Below, in pieces: positions 56,601 to 64,000 of a stretch of 64,000 bases of DNA (positions are counted from its first letter, which is position 1; every line of letters begins with the position of its first letter). The notes beneath the pieces are model-generated. The model did no database searches. It was not told the origin of the DNA and saw only the letters and a program-made list of their open reading frames with translations. A program made the translations under genes and the position numbers. Source of the stretch: Yamagishiella unicocca. Taxonomy: Eukaryota; Chlorophyta; Chlorophyceae; Chlamydomonadales; Volvocaceae. The stretch spans positions 744,001-808,000 of the forward strand of contig BDSL01000022.1 in NCBI GenBank assembly GCA_003116995.1, written 5' to 3'.

Positions 56601-58709
56601 CGCACCCGTCCGATATGCTCGTTGAATCTCCGGTGGAGTCCCACTGCTAATCCGCAAGTTCGCACATACACACGCCCCCGCCTCATCCCCCCAGGACCGC
56701 GTGCTCAAGCACGAGGCGGCCCACTTCCTGGTCGGCTACCTGATGGGGGTGCCTATCACCGGCTACAGCGTGGAGCTGGGCCGCGAGCACACGGAGTTCG
56801 CTGAGGCCAAGCTGCAACAGGTGGCGGGGGGGGGGGGTATACGAGAATCCGCGAATCCGCGGCCGACAAACTGAGGGCGGTGAAGGTGGTAGTCCAGGTG
56901 CATTTATGGGAGTTAGAGCGCGTGCATTGGGGGGGGGGGAGGCGAGAAGACCCGCGCGTGTATGCGGGGGGCAGCTAAGAGACGCGTCCTGCGACAGTTG
57001 TATGCGGGGGCCAGCTAAGAGACGCGTCCTGCGACAGTTGAGGTACAAGGAAACTAAGGCCCAGTAGGAGACCGGTGTGGACATGTGTTTAAGGGTGTGG
57101 TGCATGCTGGGGAGCTGAGGGCGGGGGCGTTTGGGTTGTGGCGGGGGGGGCCTGGATGGTGTCCGTCCCCCTTCGTGGGCCGGCCCTCGGGAGCAGGATG
57201 TAGACAGCCGCTGGTCGCACGCGGGAGCTTGCTCGTCCATGCGGAGCTACGATGTCTACTTACTCGGGGTGCGTCGGAGCAAACGCCTCATCGCGCGCCG
57301 ACAGCACAAGGGCGACGGTCTCAACCGACCCGCCCGACCCCGAGCTCCAAACATCCCGATGGCTTACTCACCAACCCGCGCATAAGCAAGGCTGTCCCCT
57401 TGCGCCCTCTGCCGCCGTGTAGCGAATCATCGAGCGCCAGCTGACCGACGAGGAGATCGACTCGCTGGCGCTGGTAGCGGTGGCGGGCATCGCAGCCGAG
57501 GGCCGTGACTATGAGGAGGTGGGTATCTTAGGCGGGGAGGGGAGGAGGGGGGAAGGGGAGGAGGGCGGGGAGGGGGAGGGGGCGGGGTGGAGGAGGTGAT
57601 GGATGCAGGGAGGGGAGGATGGTGAGGGGGCGAGGTGGAGGAGCTGATGGACGCGGGGGGGAATGCGGCACAGAGGAAGTTGGCAGGTTGTCGGTGATGA
57701 GGGAGCGAACGAGGATTGGCAGGAGGGGGGTGAGCGCGAGGGGGAGGAGCGAGGCTGGGGGTAATGAAGGATTTCCGAGGTCTCACCATCAGCAAGGGGG
57801 CGGTAGAGGTGGAGGATGCGCGGGAAAACGTTTATGTGGAGTGGGCGGAGAGAGGTGCGCGTCAGCTTCGTACCCGACATCTGGAGGGGGGAGTGGTTTG
57901 GTCCCAAGGGTGTGGGTGCAGTTACGTGCACCCCTGGCATCGGAGGGGGGGAAGATACGCCAGGTGCGTACCGTTAGCGCTTAGGGGGGACAGGCTGAAC
58001 GTAGTTGGATGGATGGCTCTGGTTGTTGTGGCGTCTAGCTAGCTGGGCCGCTAGGGACACAGATCTCCTTGGTGGTCTCTATCTGCCTGACAAGAGTTTC
58101 CTATTTGGCTATGTTTAAAAGCCTGGATAGGACCGCGTGGCCCCAGCTGCGGCTTCAGTCCTTAAGCCAGGGCCTTTTAGGATTGCCCAGCGCAACGCCT
58201 GCAAAGCCGGAGTGCCTGGACGCAGCTTTCAACCGACGAGCTGGTTTGCTAGTGAGGGCTGCGAAGCTGAGCGGCAGAAAGCCACGTGCTTCCAGAAACT
58301 ACCGGGGTTGTCGTGCCACTCTGGCTCGGTCTTCAGGACCCTCCCCAGTCGGGCGCTCGCGGACGTCTTTCACGTCAGCTCTTGGTCCAGCGTCCACTTG
58401 TACGGCCACCTAACTCGTCGTACTTGCGTTTTGATGCCGTGTCATGCCATGCATGCCATGCGTGCGTTGCAGGTGATGGGCCAGACCGCCGACCTCTTTG
58501 ACCTGCAGCGCCTGCTGCTGCGCTCCCGCACCCGCCTCAGCGACGCGCAGCAGCAGAACATAACGCGCTGGGCGCTGTTCAGCGCGGCGGCCCTGCTCCG
58601 GAGCCACGCCGCGGAGCACCAGGCGCTGGTGGAAGCGATGCGCCGAGGCGCGAGCGTGGCGGAGTGCGTGCAGGCGATTGAGAGCGCTAGTGAGGAGCAA
58701 AAGTCGTAA
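53610..58709 (+). CDS. Plastid-type M41-like zinc peptidase without AAA domain
   Basis: Seven exons join in phase to about 353 residues: 53610-53831, 54201-54332, 55620-55695, 56014-56186, 56695-56820, 57423-57518 and 58473-58709. The start MNLNRATCGPTAFINSKNTR opens a Ser/Thr/Arg-rich likely plastid transit peptide. VLAVVAGQLPGDWGFFSSYL and the following VLAIGSTAPGLLSVVI are hydrophobic membrane segments. The zinc motif HEAAH is at residues 207-211 (KHEAAHFLVGYLMGVPITGY). Later blocks are LALVAVAGIAAEG, MGQTADLFDLQRLL and QQQNITRWALFSAAALL, the second probably supplying the third metal ligand. This matches a small plant family related to the FtsH peptidase domain but lacking the AAA ATPase. 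Its members are described as chloroplast and stress-linked; the substrate is unknown. Confidence 0.85.
55180..55245 (+). repeat. Short tandem duplication in M41-like intron 2
   Basis: GCGATGCGTTCACCGGTRCA occurs twice about 30 bp apart, between exons 2 and 3. Confidence 0.7.
56960..57042 (+). repeat. 40-bp tandem duplication in M41-like intron 5
   Basis: Two nearly identical copies contain CAGCTAAGAGACGCGTCC and TGCGACAGTTG. Confidence 0.85.
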
Positions 58710-60175
58710 GCACGGGCAGCGTCTGCAGCTGCAGGTGGGGCCAGGCATTAAAGTGACGTAAAGTGCTGCTGGCGCGCGCCTAGTGTGCGCAAAGAGTGAG
58801 TGAGGATATTGGTACAAAAGCGCTACGTCAGCCTTGGTAGGTTTTGAGTCGATGTGGAAAGGGCTGGTTCCAAGGGGCATTAAGTGCAGGTGCCAAGACG
58901 TGTATCAACGTTTGTATGCTTTTCGTCGTCGGAACTTTCGCGGCGAAACGTCTACAGTGCCGTTCAACGGTTGTTGCACCTCGCTGATTAACACAAACAG
59001 CCTTTGTTGATCCCTGAAGCGTGCCTCCAAAAACAGATTGACATTTGTCAAAGCGAAGTCGCACTGCAATGCCGTCAGCTTGGTGCTTGATTTGGTCATT
59101 GAGGCGAGCACTGAGCATTTGGGAAACCTCCAACAACTGTTACAACTTGTCACCCAATCGGCATTACAGGCTTTTCAAAATGCCAACCTGCTTGGATACA
59201 TTTGCTCAGGATAACGTTTGGAGTGCGTGCTATTGTCGGACCAGTGGCGTTATGTCGTGGCAGTGTTGCCTTAAAAGGTTCGGGTGACTGCGGTGACATA
59301 TGACAAGGCCAACTTCGAAGAACAGAATGATGACCTAAATGACATTGATTTTGCCTTATTCACTGAGGCGATGATTAGTATAGAAAGTCCAGCTTCCCGC
59401 TCGCAACAGAAACGACTGTCCTTCTCGCGCAATGTGAATTCACACGAAGTATTTTTTTTAAGATTTGCATGGACGCTGAGCAGGCGCACGGACGCTGAGC
59501 AGGTGGGGCTTACAGCACGACGACGCAACGCGAAAATGGGCGAGGTTCGATTCGCACGCTGCGTAGTCTTCTCATCTTATAAGTGGATAAGCGCAACTAA
59601 ATTGGCAGCAAATTAATTACACGTCACACTGTACCAGGTGAGCATGATGATGTACCAGGTGAAAGGTTCTTCCGTACAATAAGGCCTTCCAGACTTCGGG
59701 ATGTCTTGACCTAGCCACTTGCTAGTTATTTTGCCTAATTTGAAACGTGGGAGGCTGGATGCCTTACAGGCTTAGGGCACCGAAGGTGGGGGTAAAATCT
59801 AGCCTGGCGCCTAGTTCGGGAAGCTTAACCGGACGACGCGCACAAGGGTAGCGGTGCTCGGCGGATGCGCGGCTGAGGCTGTAAGCAGCGCCTCAGCCCG
59901 CTTACAAGGTGCGTTGCTGTGCGGACGCTGTTTGCTGAAGCAAGCTGACCGCCGCCTCCTGCCCAACAGGTTGGGCCAGCCCTCGCAGACTGTGGTCCAA
60001 GCCTTCAAGCCCTCTTGCCTGGCGGCCGACAGACAAGGCGCGCATGTGCCGGCGCACGGCGGCCAGCGGGCGGGGGGGCAGCTAGCCGATGTTGGGGCCT
60101 TGGGCCTTTGAGTCTCAGGCCGTGGTGACCGAGCACGTGCTGACAGGGCCACTATCACGGTATCGTCATGGTTCC
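58710..60175. other. Intergenic, AT-richer, between M41-like and KH genes
   Basis: GC content drops clearly at about 58900-59750. A minus-strand frame at 59153-58905 includes TALQCDFALTNVNLFLEARF and FVLISEVQQPLNGTVDV, which look protein-like. It has no recognisable family, no partner exon I could join and no clear start, so I do not call it a gene. The last 300 bp before 60176 may contain 5' UTR exons of the KH gene; a GTCTCAG acceptor lies at about 60119. Confidence 0.4.
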
Positions 60176-62237
60176 ATGGACGAGCTTGGCGGTCAGGTGG
60201 TGCTAATGAAGCTCTGCGTCTCAAACGCTTTAGCGGGCAGCATAATCGGCCGGGGCGGCCACAACCGCGACCAGCTACAACTTCTCTCAGGTGGCTCTCG
60301 CATTCAGTTATCAAGGCCTAATGAGCTTTACCCTGGGACGTCCGACAGGGTCTTGGTGCTGACAGGGACCCTCGGCTCGTGCATAACGGCTTTGTTTGCA
60401 ATATCCGGCTGTCTCGGAATGCCTGGGCCATTGCCTCTGGAGGCAGTATTCATGGGTGTGAGCACTCAATGGAAGCTTATCCTCCCGTCGAGCGTCTGCG
60501 GGTACATCCTTGGCGCTGGCGGACGCACAGTGCGGGCGATCACTTCGCAGGCGGACGCGAATGTGAGCATTTCTTCAGAGCCCGACAGGGAAACCGATAT
60601 GCCCAGAGAGCGGATTGCAACCATTTCAGGTGGCTGCTTACAGACGCTCCGCGCGATGGGCCTCATCGTGGACAAGGTGCGTCCCGACCTCGAGGCCGCG
60701 GACGGGCCGTTGGGAGGGAGGGTTGGCGTTGGCCGCTCTGTCCGAGCCGTGGGGCAGACCACGTGGCGGGGTGCAAGTTCGCACCAGCGAAAGGGGGGAG
60801 GCCAGGGCTGTGATGCGGGTGGATACGCGTTTGGGTTGGAGTAGCCGCGATGAATCATGTTTGTGAGAGGGCTGTTTGCCTTCATCACGCCGCGTCCTCT
60901 GCATCCCTGCCGCTGTGGCTGTGTTACAACTCCGGCCGGCGCCAAGGGCTGTGGGGCCGCTTACCGGGCGGGGCTATATCTCACCTTCTGCCCTTCCCGC
61001 GCCCTCGTCACCCCTGCCCTCCCCTCTCCCCCCGGGCCCCCAACGCTTGCAGCTGCTGACACGTCCCTTTGTGGAGCCCGGAGAGGCGCCCTTCGAGGGG
61101 CAGTTCCCGAGCAGCCGCATGGCTCTGCTGGCGCGCACAGGGCACCTGCGCAACCCGCCAGGCCTGCTGCAACAGCACATACCGCCGCACCTGCTGCAGC
61201 AACAAGCAACGCTCGCGCCGCCGCCTGGCCAACCGTTGTACGCGCAGTCACCGGCGACAGGAGGCTCCGCCTTCGTCTACTTTCCGCTGCAGCAGCTGCA
61301 GGCCGGGCCCGGGGCCGTGGTGCCGCTGGCGGGGCATGTCAATATAGCGCGCGGCCCCATGGCCATGCCGGGGCCGCCCTCGGGCGCTGGCACCATGCGC
61401 GCGCTGCCCAGCATGCCCATCCCGATCGCGACAGCTGTGGCACCGACACAGGTGTTGGCGGCGGCGCCACTGGCCGCGCAGACGGCGGGGCCATCGCTGG
61501 CGGCGGTGCCGCCGGCGGGGCAGTCGCCCCAAGCCGATGTGCTGGGGCCGCGCTTGGAGGTTAGCATCGAGGTGCCGGAGAACCGCGTTGGGCTGCTGAT
61601 AGGTGAGTTGACCTGGTAGGCCTGTTTGTCAGGGAACTAGTTTGTAGTAACCAAACGCCACCGGGTGGCGCCATCTGATGTGGGTCAACGCCCCGGTGAA
61701 CGTAACTCGTTGCGGGTTCTGTCCCACTCCCACGGCAAAGAGGCCTTTGTTGACACGCCGTCGTGCCGATTGCGCACATGCTCCCCTCCTGTCTGGCCGA
61801 TTGCGCACATGCGCCTCCTGTCTGGCCGATTGCGCACATGCTCCCCTCCTGTCTGGCCGATTGCGCACATGCTCCTCCTGTCTGGCCGATTGCGCACATG
61901 CTCCTCCTGTCTGGCCGATTGCGCACATGCGCCTCCTGTCTGGCCGATTGCGCGCTGTGCGCTGGTTCGCTGAGGCTGCCGCGTCCTACGATGCACAGGG
62001 CGTGGAGGCGAGACCCTCCACTGGATGCAGCGCCTAATGAACGTCAGCATCCACATCGCGCGCCGACCCGCGCCGCCTGCGGGCGAGGGGCCTGCACCGC
62101 CGCCTGACACCATGCGCCGCGTCACGATCTCTGGCGCTCGTAACGCGGTCAACATTGCGCACGCGTTCGTCCTGCAGCGCCTAAGCGGCGGGTCCAGCTC
62201 CAGGGGCGGTGGCAGCGAAGGCGCGCCGCGCCACTAG
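60176..62237 (+). CDS. RNA-binding protein with three KH domains
   Basis: The exons read 60176-60676, 61053-61602 and 61999-62237, giving about 429 residues. KH1 (about residues 7-75) carries GRGG in AGSIIGRGGHNRDQLQLLSG. KH2 (about 95-168) carries GAGG in CGYILGAGGRTVRAITSQA. A Gln/Pro/Ala-rich linker of some 160 residues follows. KH3 (about 338-420) carries GRGG in RVGLLIGRGGETLHWMQRL and is assembled only by the exon 2-3 splice, which supports that junction. The arrangement KH-KH-linker-KH is that of the PCBP/NOVA class, which binds C-rich or YCAY RNA to control splicing, translation or stability; the RNA target here is unknown. I chose the ATG at 60176 as the first before KH1. An upstream exon entering through the acceptor near 60119 could extend the N-terminus. 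Confidence 0.82.
61777..61955 (+). repeat. 26-28 bp minisatellite in KH-gene intron 2
   Basis: Seven copies of a unit containing CTGTCTGGCCGATTGCGCAC, followed by ATGCTCC or ATGCGCC, lie in the intron. Copy length varies by two bases. Confidence 0.9.
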
Positions 62238-64000
62238 CCTTTGCGAGCCTGCCGCGCCTCCGCCTGCGCCCGACTGTATGCCCGCACTTCGGTTCGGTCG
62301 GTTGCTGCTGTCATTTGCAGCGAGAGGCCCTGCAGTGGTCCGGGTTGCTGCTGTCCGGGTTGCGCCGCGGTGCCGCCAGCAGGCGCCTAATGGTTGCTTC
62401 TCACTTGGCTCGCGCCGGAAGCGGGCGCGTGTGGGGCTGGCTGTGCCTCCGGTCTCAAGCGTCTCTTACCTCGGTACTGCCGCTGCGCTCGTTCCGGGCA
62501 CAGTGAAGTGCGCGGGGGGCCTGTCCATTCAACCGTATGCAAGGAGCACTGATAGAGGTGGGTCCTGGAAAACGCAAATAACTGACGCGAGCCAACTAAA
62601 CGAGGCCCACTTGTGTGGCTTGGGCTCGCTGGGTCTCTATCGTAGTTTGTTTGCTGAGTGCTTTGGACATGCCACTGCCACCCCCTCGGTTTTTGGTGTT
62701 ATGTAGCGCGCAGACGCGGGGCTTAGGCGTTGTCCCATGACTCCGGCCGCTTGCCTTAGTAGGAGTTCGCTTGCTTTTTGGCATGAATGGGTCAAGGATG
62801 TTGTCCTGGGCGGTTGCGGTGTTGTGCGGAACGGCCTGGCATGGGACATTTTTCAGTAACCTATTGACCTTGCACAATCATTGGGGGGGAGGCTGCCACA
62901 CACAGTGTTATAGACGTCAGCATTTGCACTTTGGTCTTTAAACATGCCGGTGAGCTGCGCCTTGTCACAAGTGTATGCTGGGAGCCGCGCGCGGCAGGCG
63001 TTGGGGTTTGCGAGCGTCAACGCACGTTGAGCGGAGTGGGATGTTGGTGTTGCGTTTGTCGTTGCTCCTTCGGTTGTGGCGCGGCGGCCGCTTGCCTGCT
63101 GCGCGAGTAGCCACGAAGAGGCGCCCAGAGGCGGCGGTGGGCGTTCCTATGAGTAAAGCCGCAGGTGCCAGTTGCTCAGTTACCGTGATGAGACCCTTAT
63201 CGGCAGTGGAGGCCGCTTTGTGAATCGGGCGGAGACTTTATTATTGTCATTATTATCACATCATGATACTGAATGCGGGAGTGTCCAGCATACTATAATT
63301 CGACTCATTCCATTATTTCGTCTCGTGTTCCACACCTCTATATTGGTATGACGGTGCCCTGGTGCGGCCGGCCCAGCTGCAAAGCGGCCAACCGTCATTC
63401 CATGTCTGCGCGTTGTGCCGTGTGCTCGTGTTTTGTGATGTATGAGTGCCACCTTGAGCGTTGTACATCTTTATATGTGTTCCCATATGTATCGATTTGC
63501 TACATAGAAGTCACTTCGACCAGCTTGCGAACTGAGCTGATGCTGCTGCTTTTGGCAGCGGTGCCACCCGGTGTCCCTCGCATGATTTTATTGCTATGCG
63601 GATTGGTATAGACCAGCTGTGCGTAGTGCCAGGGCTGTCGCTAACGGCCCCTGCGGGGGGTAGATGCCGTTTTGCGTAAGCAAGGATGTGGTGAGATGGA
63701 AACTGGAACACGAGTTGGGGGATTGCCACAAATCACTTTAGGCGGACTTTCTTTGTCCACGTTGTGTGCCGGTAGTGGAAGTGGCCGGAAGGGCAGGGTT
63801 GCCCGCACAGTATATCTCCTCATTTAGAGCGTCTGCCCCGACGCAGTCACATATGTCACGTCCATGGATCATTTGCTGTAACGGTCACCACTATCACATT
63901 TGCAGCCAATCGGCTTGCATGTTACGCCTGGGCTCAGTACAGGCGTTCTCACTGGTACGGCACCGCCACGTACACTGGTACGGAACCGTTCACGGTTCAC
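62238..64000. other. 3' flank of the KH gene; no further gene supported
   Basis: The 3' UTR of the KH gene presumably occupies the first part. A TGTAA occurs near 63878 but is too far from the stop to assign. I see no protein-like frame, tRNA or repeat of note. The last 60 bp contain short GGTACGGnACCG-like repeats. Confidence 0.45.

Noticed and set aside
61777..61955. CRISPR-like array of 28-bp units
   Set aside because: The copies are head-to-tail with no spacer sequence. It is a minisatellite in an intron.

Overview
The window looks like nuclear DNA from a volvocine or chlamydomonad green alga. Its genes are GC-rich and split by many short introns, its introns are full of minisatellites, and several introns carry GGGTTTTAGGG stretches that match the TTTTAGGG telomere unit of Chlamydomonas relatives. 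It also encodes a plastid phosphate translocator, a ciliary transition-zone protein and TGTAA-type poly(A) signals. I saw no bacterial or organellar gene organisation, no rRNA or tRNA, and no intact transposon.

Layout: (1) 1-879, minus strand: a TMEM216-like ciliary membrane protein that runs off the left edge. (2) 880-3236: mostly intergenic, with a GC-rich open stretch I could not resolve. (3) 3237-24852, plus strand: the dominant gene, a secreted alpha-2-macroglobulin-like protein of bacterial type. I could thread 38 phase-consistent exons, about 2,215 residues, ending in an EGF-like module. (4) 24853-29171: intergenic, with one doubtful coding candidate. (5) 29172-29905, minus: a small unrecognised acidic protein, divergent from (6) 30148-33593, plus: ZNHIT2, a HIT zinc-finger protein. 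(7) 36120-39136, minus: an unrecognised low-complexity protein of about 840 residues, divergent from (8) 39448-43119, plus: a plastid phosphoenolpyruvate/phosphate translocator (PPT). (9) 46256-53318, minus: a TMEM135-like multi-pass membrane protein with a tail of about 640 disordered residues, divergent from (10) 53610-58709, plus: a plastid-type M41-like zinc peptidase without an AAA module. (11) 60176-62237, plus: a protein with three KH domains. (12) 62238-64000: nothing supported.

The genes do not form a pathway. They are ordinary neighbours of a eukaryotic chromosome, and three head-to-head pairs share short promoter gaps of 242-311 bp. The most interesting material is the bacterial-type A2M-EGF protein with no visible thioester, and the repeat biology of the introns. 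That includes a 58-bp minisatellite that copies a 5' splice site and a telomere-like motif about 21 times, a 46-bp duplication of another splice donor, dispersed intron-borne repeats shared by unrelated genes, and three GC-AG introns. All exon models were read by eye from splice signals and reading-frame phase, so boundaries may be off by a base or two and no transcript evidence was available.
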